Positions 25,920 to 35,268 are shown, numbered from the stretch's first letter. The stretch: DNA of 64,000 nucleotides from Pseudomonas sp. TH43 (GCF_016650635.1 NZ_JAEKFI010000004.1:1002001-1066000), one strand, 5' to 3'. A program made the numbers and translations. The notes: generated from the letters alone by a model not told the origin.

Positions 25920-26643
25920 CACCGCACTCATGTAAGAAAGCCTGGATTGCGCCCGCCACTCCATGGGGGTCTTCCATAAGAAACGCATGGCTGGCCTGTT
26001 CGATCAGACCAATTTCGATATCTGGCAACAACGCAAACAACGCCGCCGCCGCTTCCGCCGGCACCAGGCCATCCTGTCCGGCGAAAAGATGCAACTGCGG
26101 CCCGCGAAACCCTTGCAAAGCTTCGCGAGTATCCAGTTGCGCGAGCAACTCCAGCCCGGCCATCAACGTCTTCGGCGCAGCAATCGGCGCGCCGCCGAGC
26201 AGCAACCGCGACAAGCCGCGCGGGTCTTGAGCGCCTTGAGCACAGAGCAAAGAGAAACGTTTGAGAGTCGTGCGCGGGTCGGTCTGGCAACCGACGAGAA
26301 ACGCGTCGAAGGTCTCTCCATGCATCGCGCTCGGCCATTGCTCATGCGCAACAAAAGACGGATTGCTCGCCAGCGTCAGCAACCCGCAGCAACGTTCGCC
26401 ACGGCGCGCCGCCAATTCAGACGCGAGCATGCCGCCCAACGACCAACCGCCGAGCCATACATCTTGAGGAATTTGCTCATCGAGTTCATCGAGCCAGTCT
26501 TGCAGGTCACTGGAATCGAGCTCCGGCAACGGCTCGATTTCGACCTGCAGATGCTCATCGATCCCGTGCAACGCCGCCGCCAGGGGCTCCATCGGCGAAA
26601 CACCGAGGCCCCAGCCGGGCAACAGAATCAGGCGATTACGCAT
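25912..26643 (-). CDS. bioH: Pimeloyl-ACP methyl ester carboxylesterase
   Basis: A 243-residue alpha/beta hydrolase. The nucleophile elbow GWSLGG has S68; the acid is in FAGQDGLVP and the histidine in EQASHAFL. BioH removes the methyl group placed by BioC and so ends pimeloyl chain elongation. It overlaps both bioF and bioC by 8 bp, as expected for one operon. Confidence 0.93.
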   Translation of the reverse strand: MRNRLILLPGWGLGVSPMEPLAAALHGIDEHLQVEIEPLPELDSSDLQDWLDELDEQIPQDVWLGGWSLGGMLASELAARRGERCCGLLTLASNPSFVAHEQWPSAMHGETFDAFLVGCQTDPRTTLKRFSLLCAQGAQDPRGLSRLLLGGAPIAAPKTLMAGLELLAQLDTREALQGFRGPQLHLFAGQDGLVPAEAAAALFALLPDIEIGLIEQASHAFLMEDPHGVAGAIQAFLHECGDD

Positions 26644-27814
26644 GGCTTGGCTCCGACGACAGTTGGGCAAAGCAATCAGCCAGTCCTTCTAACAATAGCT
26701 GCACCTGCGCCTCGCTGTGGGCCGCGGTCAGGGTCACCCGTAGTCGGGCGCTGCCGGCGGGCACGGTGGGTGGACGAATCGCGGTGACCATCAAGCCGCG
26801 CTCGCGCAGCATCTGCGACAGCCGCACGGCGCGCCCGGCATCACCGATCATGATCGGCTGGATCGGCGTGACGCTGTCCATCAACTCCAGACCGATCTGC
26901 TCGGCACCGTGGCGGAACTGGCGGATCAGCGTTTGCAAATGCTCACGGCGCCAGTGTTCGCTGCGTAGCAGTTCAAGGCTTTTCAGTGTCGCGCACGCCA
27001 ACGCCGGAGGTTGGCTGGTGGTGTAGATGTACGGGCGGGCAAACTGGATCAGGCTTTCGATCAACTCTTCACTGCCGGCGACAAATGCGCCAGCAGTGCC
27101 AAAGGCTTTGCCGAGGGTACCGACCAGTACCGGCACATCCTCCTGACTCAAACCGAAATGCTCGACGATTCCTCCTCCGTTCGCACCCAACGGGCCGAAA
27201 CCATGGGCATCGTCGACCATCAGCCACGCGCCTTTGGCCTTGGCCTCACGGGCCAACGCCGGCAAATCGGCGAGGTCGCCGTCCATGCTGAACACGCCAT
27301 CGGTGACCACCAGCGTATTGCCGGTGGCTTTCTCCAGACGCTTGGCCAGACTCTCGGCGTCGTTATGCAGATAGCGATTGAAACGCGCGCCTGACAACAG
27401 CCCCGCATCCAGCAACGAGGCGTGATTGAGCCGGTCTTCCAGCACGGTATCGCCCTGCCCGACCAGCGCCGTGACCGCGCCGAGATTGGCCATGTAACCG
27501 GTAGTGAACAACAGTGCACGCGGGCGACCGGTGAGATCGGCCAACGCTTCTTCCAAGGCGTGATGCGGGCCACTGTGGCCGATCACCAAATGCGACGCGC
27601 CACCGCCTACTCCCCAGCGCTCGGCACCGGCGCGCCAGGCTTCGATCACTTGCGGATGATTGGCCAGGCCGAGGTAATCGTTGTTGCAGAAAGCGAGCAG
27701 CGGTTTGCCATCGACCACCACTTCAGGCCCCTGCGGGGATTCAAGCAGCGGTCGCTGGCGATAAAGGTTTTCGGCACGACGGGCAGCAAGGCGTGCGGCG
27801 AGATCGAAAGACAT
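26636..27814 (-). CDS. bioF: 8-amino-7-oxononanoate synthase
   Basis: A 392-residue PLP enzyme of the alpha-oxoamine synthase family, joining pimeloyl-ACP/CoA and L-alanine. The PLP lysine is K236 (GTLGKAFGT); FCNNDYLGLANHP and VDDAHGFGPLG are characteristic. The start at 27814 (MSFDLAAR) is chosen over an upstream ATG by similarity to known BioF proteins. Confidence 0.95.
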   Translation of the reverse strand: MSFDLAARLAARRAENLYRQRPLLESPQGPEVVVDGKPLLAFCNNDYLGLANHPQVIEAWRAGAERWGVGGGASHLVIGHSGPHHALEEALADLTGRPRALLFTTGYMANLGAVTALVGQGDTVLEDRLNHASLLDAGLLSGARFNRYLHNDAESLAKRLEKATGNTLVVTDGVFSMDGDLADLPALAREAKAKGAWLMVDDAHGFGPLGANGGGIVEHFGLSQEDVPVLVGTLGKAFGTAGAFVAGSEELIESLIQFARPYIYTTSQPPALACATLKSLELLRSEHWRREHLQTLIRQFRHGAEQIGLELMDSVTPIQPIMIGDAGRAVRLSQMLRERGLMVTAIRPPTVPAGSARLRVTLTAAHSEAQVQLLLEGLADCFAQLSSEPSHA

Positions 27815-27846
27815 GCAGGCCTCGACTTTCAAGTGACACAGGTCCC

Positions 27847-27937
27847 TGTGGGAGCGAGCCTGCTCGCGAAGAGGCCTTTACACCCAACATCAATGTCGAC
27901 TGAGGCACCGCTTTCGCGAGCAGGCTCGCTCCTACAG
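27847..27937 (+). repeat. REPIN between bioB and bioF
   Basis: Inverted REP pair (GGGAGCGAGCCTGCTCGCGAA on the left arm less one base at the end, its complement on the right), inside the biotin operon. It may modulate mRNA stability between bioB and bioF. Confidence 0.88.
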
Positions 27938-27974
27938 GGGTTTTGCATTCCTTCAAAGGAATCCGTAGAGATTT

Positions 27975-29030
27975 TTACACCGCAGCGTTATAGAACTGCT
28001 CGCTGCTCTTCTGCTCAACCAATGCCTGCTCGATCGCAGCCTGATGAACCTCGTCGGCATGCTCTTCGCGGGCCTCCGGTTGAATGCCCAGACGTGCGAA
28101 CAACTGCATATCCTTGTCGGCCTGCGGGTTGGCGGTGGTCAGCAGTTTGTCGCCGTAGAAAATCGAGTTGGCACCGGCAAAGAACGCCAGGGCCTGCATC
28201 TGCTCGTTCATCGCTTCACGGCCGGCGGACAGGCGCACGTGGGATTGCGGCATGAGGATGCGCGCCACGGCGAGCATGCGGATGAAATCGAACGGGTCGA
28301 TGTCTTCGGCGTTTTCCAGTGGCGTGCCGGCGACTTTCACCAGCATGTTGATCGGCACCGACTCAGGGTGCTCCGGCAGATTGGCCAACTGGATCAGCAG
28401 GTTGGCGCGATCGTCCAGCGACTCGCCCATGCCGAGAATGCCGCCGGAGCAGATCTTCATCCCCGACTCACGCACGTAGGCCAGGGTTTGCAGACGCTCG
28501 CTGTAGGTACGGGTGGTGATGATGCTGCCGTAGAACTCAGGCGAGGTGTCGAGGTTGTGGTTGTAGTAATCGAGGCCAGCCTTGGCCAGTGCTTCGGTCT
28601 GGTCCTGATCGAGACGCCCCAGGGTCATGCAGGTCTCCAGGCCCATGGCTTTCACGCCTTCAACCATCTTCAGCACGTAGGGCATGTCTTTCGCCGAAGG
28701 ATGTTTCCACGCCGCGCCCATGCAGAAACGCGTTGAGCCGATGGCCTTGGCGCGTGCCGCCTCTTCGAGGACCTTTTGCACCTCCATCAGCTTTTCTTTT
28801 TCCAGGCCGGTGTTGTAGTGACCGGACTGCGGGCAGTACTTGCAGTCTTCCGGGCAGGCGCCGGTCTTGATCGACAACAAGGTCGAAACCTGAACGCGGT
28901 TAGCGTCGAAATGCGCGCGGTGCACCGTTTGCGCCTGAAACAGCAAGTCGTTGAATGGCTGTACGAAGAGGGCTCTGACTTCGGCCAGAGACCAGTCGTG
29001 ACGCAGGGTGGCAGTGGTGCTCGCGCTCAT
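27975..29030 (-). CDS. bioB: Biotin synthase
   Basis: A 351-residue radical SAM enzyme that inserts sulfur into dethiobiotin. The cluster motif CPEDCKYC has cysteines at 59, 63 and 66; the second-cluster cysteines and arginine lie in CMTLGRLD and RLSAGRE. It is the first gene of bioBFHCD, and a BirA-type operator lies about 100 bp upstream. Confidence 0.97.
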   Translation of the reverse strand: MSASTTATLRHDWSLAEVRALFVQPFNDLLFQAQTVHRAHFDANRVQVSTLLSIKTGACPEDCKYCPQSGHYNTGLEKEKLMEVQKVLEEAARAKAIGSTRFCMGAAWKHPSAKDMPYVLKMVEGVKAMGLETCMTLGRLDQDQTEALAKAGLDYYNHNLDTSPEFYGSIITTRTYSERLQTLAYVRESGMKICSGGILGMGESLDDRANLLIQLANLPEHPESVPINMLVKVAGTPLENAEDIDPFDFIRMLAVARILMPQSHVRLSAGREAMNEQMQALAFFAGANSIFYGDKLLTTANPQADKDMQLFARLGIQPEAREEHADEVHQAAIEQALVEQKSSEQFYNAAV

Positions 29031-29121
29031 GGGTAGTTCCTTGGTTATGCTTGGCTGGCGACTGGGGAAACGGAATACCCACAGGCGCTACACGGATGTT
29101 CGGCATATTTAAGGAAGTGTC

Positions 29122-29859
29122 ATGCGCTGTCAACCACGATACGAAGGGTCGGTTTACATCTGTTTAAAAAACGTACAGAACTGCTTGCTGTGTGATGAAC
29201 CGGCAGACGCAGAAATGCCAATCTGCGTGGCCTGTGAAACCGAACTGCCATGGCTAGGTGATCAGTGCATCACCTGCGCATTGCCGCTGGCCGCAGCGGG
29301 GCTGACCTGTGGCGAGTGCCTGCTAGAGCCGCCGACCTTCGAACAGGTCGCCGTGCCGTGGCGGTATGGCTTCCCGGTCGACAGTTTGATTACGCGTTTT
29401 AAACACAACGCAAAATGGCCGTTTGGCCACTTGCTCGCCGACGTTCTCGGACAATACCTGCAACATCGCTTCGATGAAGGTTTGCCAAGGCCCGATGCCC
29501 TGCTGCCCGTGCCAATGACGACAAAACGTTTGCGTCAGCGCGGTTTCAATCAGGCTGCGATGCTCGCGCGGTGGTTAAGCCAGACGCTCGAAATGCCCAG
29601 CGAGGAAAACCTCTTGTTGCGAACCCAAGATACCAGCGCCCAGCAGGGCCTTGATGCCAAGGCCCGTAAACGCAATTTGCTTCAGGCCTTTGCCCTGACG
29701 CCAGATGCTGTGGTGAAGGGCCGGAGTTTCGCTCTGGTCGACGACGTGCTGACCACGGGGGCCACCGCCCAGGCGCTTGCCCGGCTATTGATAAACGCTG
29801 GCGCGGCGCGCGTCGACGTCTATTGCCTGGCCCGCACGCCAAAACCGGGAGCAACCTGA
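29122..29859 (+). CDS. comF: ComF-family phosphoribosyltransferase-like protein
   Basis: A 245-residue protein. N-terminal zinc-ribbon cysteines (CLLC, CVAC, CITC, CGEC) are followed by a type I PRTase fold with LLPVPMTTKRLRQRGFNQA and the PRPP loop FALVDDVLTTGATAQAL. ComF proteins are linked to DNA uptake and recombination (ComFC); the enzymatic reaction is not settled. The start overlaps the BirA operator, and the first codons before CLLCDEP are less conserved, so the true start could be slightly downstream. It is divergent from bioB. Confidence 0.85.
   Translation: MRCQPRYEGSVYICLKNVQNCLLCDEPADAEMPICVACETELPWLGDQCITCALPLAAAGLTCGECLLEPPTFEQVAVPWRYGFPVDSLITRFKHNAKWPFGHLLADVLGQYLQHRFDEGLPRPDALLPVPMTTKRLRQRGFNQAAMLARWLSQTLEMPSEENLLLRTQDTSAQQGLDAKARKRNLLQAFALTPDAVVKGRSFALVDDVLTTGATAQALARLLINAGAARVDVYCLARTPKPGAT
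29128..29158 (-). promoter_or_regulatory. BirA-type operator with bioB promoter
   Basis: TGTCAACC, 15 bases, then GGTTTACA matches the BirA operator form (TTGTCAACC, 14-16 bases, GGTTnACAA). Read on the minus strand the left half is a perfect -35 box TTGACA. The AT-rich TTAAATAT stretch 15-17 bases further is a likely -10. Holo-BirA would cover the -35 box and so repress bioBFHCD when biotin is plentiful. Confidence 0.8.
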
Positions 29860-29868
29860 CCCGTGCCC

Positions 29869-29991
29869 GTAGGAGCAAGGCTTGCCCGCAAAGACATCAG
29901 CATTGGCGATACCTCTCCAGCGGCTGCGAGACCGCTATCGCGCGCAAGCTTTGCTCCTGCGAGTCTTCGCGAGCAAGCTCTGCTCTACAAG
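29869..29991 (+). repeat. Cluster of three degenerate REPs
   Basis: GTAGGAGCAAGGCTTGCCCG at 29869, then two inverted-orientation copies (GCAAGCTTTGCTCC near 29943, CGAGCAAGCTCTGCTC near 29969). They fill most of the 208-bp gap between comF and the modE-like gene. Confidence 0.8.
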
Positions 29992-30067
29992 GGGCGGTGT
30001 TCGGCTTGACTCTCGCGTCGCGAGCAGCCAACTTCACTGTCCACCGCCACAGAAAAAGCACCCATTC

Positions 30068-30832
30068 ATGTCCATGCCTTCCCTGTTGTCCCAGCACATC
30101 GTCCGCCGTCCGCAGCGTATCGCTCTGCTGCAACACATCGCCGAACAGGGCTCGATCACCCGCGCCGCAAAAAGCGCCGGCCTGAGCTACAAAGCGGCGT
30201 GGGATGCCATCGATGAGTTGAACAACCTCGCGCAAAAACCGTTGGTTGAACGCGCCGTCGGCGGCAAGGGCGGTGGCGGCGCAAAACTGTCCAGCGAAGG
30301 CGAACGGGTGTTGCGCCTCTATCAAAAGCTGCAAGCCTTGCAGGCGCAGGTGCTGGAAGCGGCGGAAGACGCCAGCGACCTCGACCTGCTCGGTCGCTTG
30401 ATGCTCAGAACCAGCGCGCGCAACCAGTTGCACGGCAAAGTCGTGGCGATTGAAAGTCAGGGCCGCAATGACCTGATTCGCCTTGAGCTGGCCGAAGGTT
30501 TGCACCTTGACGCGCAGATCACCCACGACAGCACAGTGCATCTGGAACTGCAAACCGGCACTGAAGTGGTAGCGCTGATCAAGGCCGGCTGGCTCGAACT
30601 GCTCGCCAGTGATCAGCCTGCAACGTCTGGACACAATCTTCTCAATGGCAGCATAGAAGCCATTCTCGACGCCGAAGACGGCCCCAGCGAAGTCCGCATT
30701 TCCCTGCCCAACGGCCACACGCTCTGCGCTCTGGCCGAACCGCTGGACCTGCGCACTCGCGGTCTGACTGTCGATAAACCAGTGCAGGTGCAGTTTTCGC
30801 CCTCCAATGTGCTGATCGGCACGCCGCTCTGA
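30068..30832 (+). CDS. ModE-family molybdate-responsive regulator
   Basis: A 254-residue protein. The N-terminal LysR-like winged helix (RIALLQHIAEQGSITRAAKS, then AGLSYKAAWDAIDELN) spans about residues 15-75. Two TOBE/Mop molybdate-binding repeats follow (SARNQLHGKVVAIESQGRND near 121 and GHNLLNGSIEAILDAEDGP near 190). In E. coli, ModE with molybdate represses modABC. No modABC genes are in this window. The ATG at 30068 gives the normal length. Confidence 0.9.
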   Translation: MSMPSLLSQHIVRRPQRIALLQHIAEQGSITRAAKSAGLSYKAAWDAIDELNNLAQKPLVERAVGGKGGGGAKLSSEGERVLRLYQKLQALQAQVLEAAEDASDLDLLGRLMLRTSARNQLHGKVVAIESQGRNDLIRLELAEGLHLDAQITHDSTVHLELQTGTEVVALIKAGWLELLASDQPATSGHNLLNGSIEAILDAEDGPSEVRISLPNGHTLCALAEPLDLRTRGLTVDKPVQVQFSPSNVLIGTPL

Positions 30833-30902
30833 TCAAGCCCTGCAACGAAAGCGTCATCGTCGCTCATTAAGGTGTCTGCCAAAACCAAGCAGGGAGCCTG
30901 AT

Positions 30903-32804
30903 GTGAGCCTATTAGAAGAAAACCAATCGACTGATCTGGAAAAAATGGTCGGCCTCAGCCGTCGCGGTTTCATCGGCGCCGGCGCGCTGTGCGGCGCAGC
31001 GATGTTCCTCGGCGGCAGTCTGTTAAGCCGTAGCGCGCTGGCTACCGGCATCAGTGCCGGCAACAGCCGTTTGCTCGGCTTCGAGAGTATTCCGGCCGCG
31101 ACCACCGACGTCATCACCCTGCCCAAAGGCTACAAATCTTCGGTGCTGATCAGTTGGGGCCAGCCGCTGCAAAAGAATGGCCCGTCGTTCGACCCAAGTG
31201 GTAACGGCACTGCCGCCGCACAGGAAGTGCAGTTCGGCGACAACAACGACGGCATGAGCCTGTTCGCCTTCCCCGACGACCGAAACCGCGCGTTGATGGC
31301 GATCAACAACGAATACACCAATTACCGCTACCTCTATCCGCACGGCGGCATGCCGCAATCGGCCGAAGACGTGCGCAAGGCGCTGGCCTGCGAAGGCGTG
31401 TCGGTGATTGAAGTGCAGCGCAAGAACGGTCAGTGGCAGTTCGTCCAGGGTTCGCGCTACAACCGTCGCATCCACGGCAACTCGCCGTTGCGCATCAGCG
31501 GCCCGGCAGCCGGCCATGACTTGATGAAGACCGCTGCCGACAAACACGGCAAGAAAGTCCTCGGCACCTTCCAGAACTGCGCCAACGGCAAGACGCCGTG
31601 GGGCACCTATCTGACCTGCGAAGAAAACTTCACCGACTGCTTCGGCAGCAGTAACGCCCAGCAGCAGTTCGACCCGGCGCAGAAGCGCTATGGCGTCTCG
31701 GCTGCCAGCCGCGAAATCAACTGGCACCCTTACGACCCGCGCTTCGACATGGCGAAAAACCCCAACGAACTCAACCGTCACGGCTGGGTGGTCGAGATCG
31801 ATCCGTTCGATCCGCAATCGACCCCGGTCAAACGTACCGCGCTGGGTCGCTTCAAACATGAAAACGCCGCACTGGCCGAGAGCGATGACGGCCGCGCCGT
31901 GGTGTACATGGGCGACGATGAGCGTGGCGAGTTCATCTACAAATTCGTCAGCCGCGACCGCATCAATCACCGCAACGCCAAGGCCAACCGCGACATCCTC
32001 GATCACGGCACGCTGTACGTGGCGAAGTTCGACAACGGCGACAGCAACCCCGATCACCCGAAAGGCCAGGGCCAGTGGATCGAACTGACCCACGGCAAGA
32101 ACGGCATCGACGCCAGCAGCGGTTTTGCCGATCAGGCCGAAGTGCTGATCCATGCGCGCCTGGCTGCCAGCGTCGTTGGCGCAACACGCATGGACCGCCC
32201 GGAGTGGATCGTTGTCAGTCCGAAAGACGGCCAGGTTTATTGCACCCTGACCAACAACGCCAAACGCGGCGAGGATGGCCAACCGGTGGGCGGGCCGAAC
32301 CCGCGCGAGAAGAACGTTTACGGGCAGATCCTGCGCTGGCGCACTGACCGCGACGATCACGCGTCCAAGACGTTTGCCTGGGATCTGTTTGTGGTCGCCG
32401 GCAATCCGGGCGTGCATGCCGGGACGCCGAAGGGCGGCTCGAAGAACATCACCCCGCAAAACATGTTCAACAGCCCGGACGGTTTGGGTTTCGACAAGGC
32501 TGGGCGTTTGTGGATTCTCACCGACGGCGATTCGAGCAATGCCGGCGACTTTGCCGGGATGGGCAATAACCAAATGCTCTGCGCCGATCCCAAGACCGGA
32601 GAGATTCGCCGGTTCATGGTCGGGCCGATTGGTTGTGAGGTGACCGGGATCAGCTTCTCGCCGGATCAGAAGACGTTGTTTGTCGGGATTCAGCATCCGG
32701 GGGAGAACGGCGGTTCGACGTTCCCCGAGCATTTGCCGAATGGCAAGCCACGATCCTCGGTGATGGCGATTACCCGTGAAGACGGCGGGATCGTCGGCGC
32801 CTGA
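30903..32804 (+). CDS. PhoX-family (DUF839) phosphatase, Tat-exported
   Basis: A 633-residue protein with a twin-arginine signal: SRRGFI at residues 19-24, followed by a hydrophobic stretch, GAGALCGAAMFLGG. The mature part is a DUF839/PhoX beta-propeller. Features include TCEENFTDCFGS, YMGDDERGEFIYKFVS and DGLGFDKAGRLWILTDGD, typical of the calcium- and iron-dependent alkaline phosphatases. The likely role is periplasmic phosphate scavenging, from the family only. The GTG at 30903 has GGGAG 6 bases upstream. No Pho box was evident to me upstream. Confidence 0.87.
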   Translation: MSLLEENQSTDLEKMVGLSRRGFIGAGALCGAAMFLGGSLLSRSALATGISAGNSRLLGFESIPAATTDVITLPKGYKSSVLISWGQPLQKNGPSFDPSGNGTAAAQEVQFGDNNDGMSLFAFPDDRNRALMAINNEYTNYRYLYPHGGMPQSAEDVRKALACEGVSVIEVQRKNGQWQFVQGSRYNRRIHGNSPLRISGPAAGHDLMKTAADKHGKKVLGTFQNCANGKTPWGTYLTCEENFTDCFGSSNAQQQFDPAQKRYGVSAASREINWHPYDPRFDMAKNPNELNRHGWVVEIDPFDPQSTPVKRTALGRFKHENAALAESDDGRAVVYMGDDERGEFIYKFVSRDRINHRNAKANRDILDHGTLYVAKFDNGDSNPDHPKGQGQWIELTHGKNGIDASSGFADQAEVLIHARLAASVVGATRMDRPEWIVVSPKDGQVYCTLTNNAKRGEDGQPVGGPNPREKNVYGQILRWRTDRDDHASKTFAWDLFVVAGNPGVHAGTPKGGSKNITPQNMFNSPDGLGFDKAGRLWILTDGDSSNAGDFAGMGNNQMLCADPKTGEIRRFMVGPIGCEVTGISFSPDQKTLFVGIQHPGENGGSTFPEHLPNGKPRSSVMAITREDGGIVGA

Positions 32805-32814
32805 GTCAATGCCA

Positions 32815-32879
32815 TCGCGGGCAAGCCTTGCTCCTACAGGTCTTGCGCCTGATCTGCAGGAGCAAGGCTTGCCCGCGAT
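32815..32879 (+). repeat. REPIN
   Basis: TCGCGGGCAAGCCTTGCTCC on the left and its complement on the right, a variant REP family. Confidence 0.88.
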
Positions 32880-32971
32880 AGCGTCAGCCCAGACACCAAC
32901 CCCCTAAGGGCCTGCCATCTGCGCTACCATGCTGGGCCGGACGCGGCAGCCTGCTGCGCGCAGGAGTCAGC

Positions 32972-33946
32972 ATGGCCCACCCGTTTGAAACCCTCACCCC
33001 CGACCTCGTCCTCGATGCCGTTGAAAGCATCGGGTTCCTTAGCGATGCGCGCATTCTGGCGCTCAACAGCTACGAGAACCGCGTCTACCAGGTCGGCATC
33101 GAAGACTCCGAACCGCTGATCGCCAAGTTCTATCGCCCACAGCGCTGGACAAATGAAGCGATCCTTGAAGAACACAAATTCACTTTCGAACTGGCTGACG
33201 TCGAGATCCCGGTGGTTGCGCCGCTGATCCACAACGGCGAAACCCTGCATGAACACGCCGGTTTCCGCTTCACCCTGTTTCCACGCCGTGGTGGCCGGGC
33301 GCCGGAGCCCGGCAACCTTGATCAGTTGTATCGTCTCGGCCAGTTGCTCGGCCGTATTCACGCGGTGGGCGCGACCAAGCCGTTCGAACACCGCGAAGCC
33401 CTCGCCGTACAGAACTTCGGCCATGCCTCGCTGAACACCTTGCTCGAAGGCAACTTCATCCCGAAAAGCCTGCTGCCCGCGTACGAGTCAGTCGCCCGCG
33501 ATCTGCTCAAACGGGTCGAAGACGTTTACGCCGCCACGCCGCACCAGAACATCCGCATGCACGGCGATTGCCACCCCGGCAACATGATGTGCCGCGACGA
33601 GATGTTCCACATCGTCGACCTCGACGACTGCCGCATGGGCCCGGCCGTGCAGGACATCTGGATGATGCTCGCCGGCGACCGCCAGGAATGCCTCGGGCAG
33701 TTATCGGAATTGATGGACGGCTATAACGAATTCCACGATTTCGACCCGCGCGAACTGGCGCTGATCGAGCCGCTGCGCGCCTTGCGCCTGATGCACTACA
33801 GCGCCTGGCTGGCACGACGCTGGGACGACCCGGCGTTCCCCCACAGTTTCCCGTGGTTCGGCACCGAGCGTTATTGGGGCGATCAGGTGTTGGCGTTGCG
33901 CGAACAACTGTCAGCGCTTAACGAAGAACCGCTGAAGTTGTTCTGA
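32972..33946 (+). CDS. srkA: Stress response kinase A (YihE/RdoA family)
   Basis: A 324-residue kinase of the APH/choline-kinase fold. The catalytic loop HGDCHPGN has D199, and the metal-binding DLDD is at 216-219. An ATP-binding lysine lies in LIAKFYRPQRW. The E. coli orthologue is a Ser/Thr kinase that protects against stress-induced death. GGAG precedes the start. It stands alone between a REPIN and a convergent mtgA. Confidence 0.92.
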   Translation: MAHPFETLTPDLVLDAVESIGFLSDARILALNSYENRVYQVGIEDSEPLIAKFYRPQRWTNEAILEEHKFTFELADVEIPVVAPLIHNGETLHEHAGFRFTLFPRRGGRAPEPGNLDQLYRLGQLLGRIHAVGATKPFEHREALAVQNFGHASLNTLLEGNFIPKSLLPAYESVARDLLKRVEDVYAATPHQNIRMHGDCHPGNMMCRDEMFHIVDLDDCRMGPAVQDIWMMLAGDRQECLGQLSELMDGYNEFHDFDPRELALIEPLRALRLMHYSAWLARRWDDPAFPHSFPWFGTERYWGDQVLALREQLSALNEEPLKLF

Positions 33947-33967
33947 CGCAGGAAAGGATCAGTTCGC

Positions 33968-34690
33968 TCAATCGGCCCACGGAGCACGGCGCGAATCGTT
34001 GAGACCGAGCAGATAGCTGTCGCCACCCAACTGGCTCATCTGCTGACGAATCCAGCCAGCGCGGCGCGACACATAAGCGGTCGGGTGGCTGGCGCTCCAC
34101 ACGCGCGGATTCGGCAACACCGCCGCCAGATAACTCGCCTGCTGGCGGGACAACGACTTGGCACTCACGCCGAAGTGATGGCGGGCGGCGGCTTCGGCGC
34201 CGAACACGCCGTCATCCCATTCGACGCTGTTGAGGTACACCTCAAGAATCCGCTGTTTGGGCCAGAACACTTCGATCAGCGCCGTGAACCAGGCTTCGAG
34301 GCCTTTGCGCAGGTAGCTGCGCCCCGCCCACAGAAACAGGTTTTTCGACACTTGCTGGCTCAACGTACTGGCGCCGCGAATCGAACCGCCGAGTTCGTTG
34401 TGCGCCAGTGCGGCCTGGATCGCGCTGAAATCAAAACCCCAGTGCTCCGGGAATTTCTGATCTTCACCGGCCATGACGGCGACTTTGAGATCATCGGAGA
34501 TCTCGTCCCAAGGCTTCCAGGTGCGCTGCAGATCAATCGGCTCGCCGTCGACCCAGGACTCGACCTTGCGCTCGACCATCAGCGCTGTGCCCGGCGGCGG
34601 CACGAAACGAAAGATCAGCACCAGCACGATGCTGCCGCCCGCGAACCAGAGCAGGGCCTTCGTGAGACGACGGAAAATAGTACGCAGCAT
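33968..34690 (-). CDS. mtgA: Monofunctional peptidoglycan transglycosylase
   Basis: A 240-residue GT51 enzyme. One N-terminal membrane helix (about 12-30) anchors it. The catalytic glutamate is E76 in AGEDQKFPEHWG, and GASTLSQQVSKNLFL and KQRILEVYLN are the next GT51 motifs. There is no transpeptidase domain. It polymerises lipid II glycan strands in the periplasm. Confidence 0.95.
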   Translation of the reverse strand: MLRTIFRRLTKALLWFAGGSIVLVLIFRFVPPPGTALMVERKVESWVDGEPIDLQRTWKPWDEISDDLKVAVMAGEDQKFPEHWGFDFSAIQAALAHNELGGSIRGASTLSQQVSKNLFLWAGRSYLRKGLEAWFTALIEVFWPKQRILEVYLNSVEWDDGVFGAEAAARHHFGVSAKSLSRQQASYLAAVLPNPRVWSASHPTAYVSRRAGWIRQQMSQLGGDSYLLGLNDSRRAPWAD

Positions 34691-34764
34691 AGAGATGGCT
34701 TGGCCGAACCCGTGGAGCGGGCCATTATACAGACCCTGCCGACCGAGTCTGACTGGAGTTCTTC

Positions 34765-35136
34765 ATGTTGCGTGGCTTTCTGCTGCTGGCCGCTTTCTTT
34801 GGTTTTACCGGTGTAGCGCTGGGCGCATTCGCCGCCCACGGCCTGAAAAATCGCCTGACGCCGGAGTATCTGGCCATTTTCCACACCGGCGTCACCTATC
34901 AATTGGTGCACACGCTGGCGCTGTTCGGCGTTGCGCTGCTGGCCACGCAGATTCAAGGCCGACTGGTCGCTTGGGCCGGCGTTTCCTTCACCGTCGGCAT
35001 TCTGCTGTTCTCCGGCAGCCTGTACGTGCTGACCACCACCGGCATCAGCAAGCTCGGCATCATCACCCCGTTCGGCGGCCTGGCCTTCCTGATCGGCTGG
35101 CTGTGCCTGGGCCTCGCCGCGTGGCGCCTGACCTGA
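34765..35136 (+). CDS. DUF423 membrane protein (YgdD-like)
   Basis: A 123-residue protein with four hydrophobic helices. It has the family start MLRGFLLLAAFFGFTGVALG, then AFAAHGLK, and ends with GGLAFLIGWLCLGLAAW. The function is unknown. The stop codon lies inside a CCTGA pentanucleotide repeat. Confidence 0.9.
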   Translation: MLRGFLLLAAFFGFTGVALGAFAAHGLKNRLTPEYLAIFHTGVTYQLVHTLALFGVALLATQIQGRLVAWAGVSFTVGILLFSGSLYVLTTTGISKLGIITPFGGLAFLIGWLCLGLAAWRLT

Positions 35137-35155
35137 CCTGACCTGACCTGACCTG
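35127..35155 (+). repeat. CCTGA pentanucleotide tandem repeat
   Basis: Five exact CCTGA units plus a partial sixth overlap the DUF423 stop codon. The TGA is formed within the first two units. Confidence 0.95.
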
Positions 35156-35187
35156 CCCTCCGACCTGATCTGATCGCAAACCGCTCC

Positions 35188-35268
35188 CTGTAGGAGCTGC
35201 CGCAGGCTGCGATCTTTTGATCTTCAAAAACGACATCAAAAGATCGCAGCCTTCGGCAGCTCCTACAG
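35188..35268 (+). repeat. Inverted pair of GCCGCAGGCTGCGATC-type REPs
   Basis: CTGTAGGAGCTGCCGCAGGC and onward at the left, with a near reverse complement ending GGCAGCTCCTACAG at the right. The whole element can fold into one long hairpin. Confidence 0.9.

Noticed and set aside
27741..27956. Short frames containing GASLLAK or RAGSLPQ motifs at several places
   Set aside because: These are translations of REP repeats, recurring wherever a REPIN occurs.
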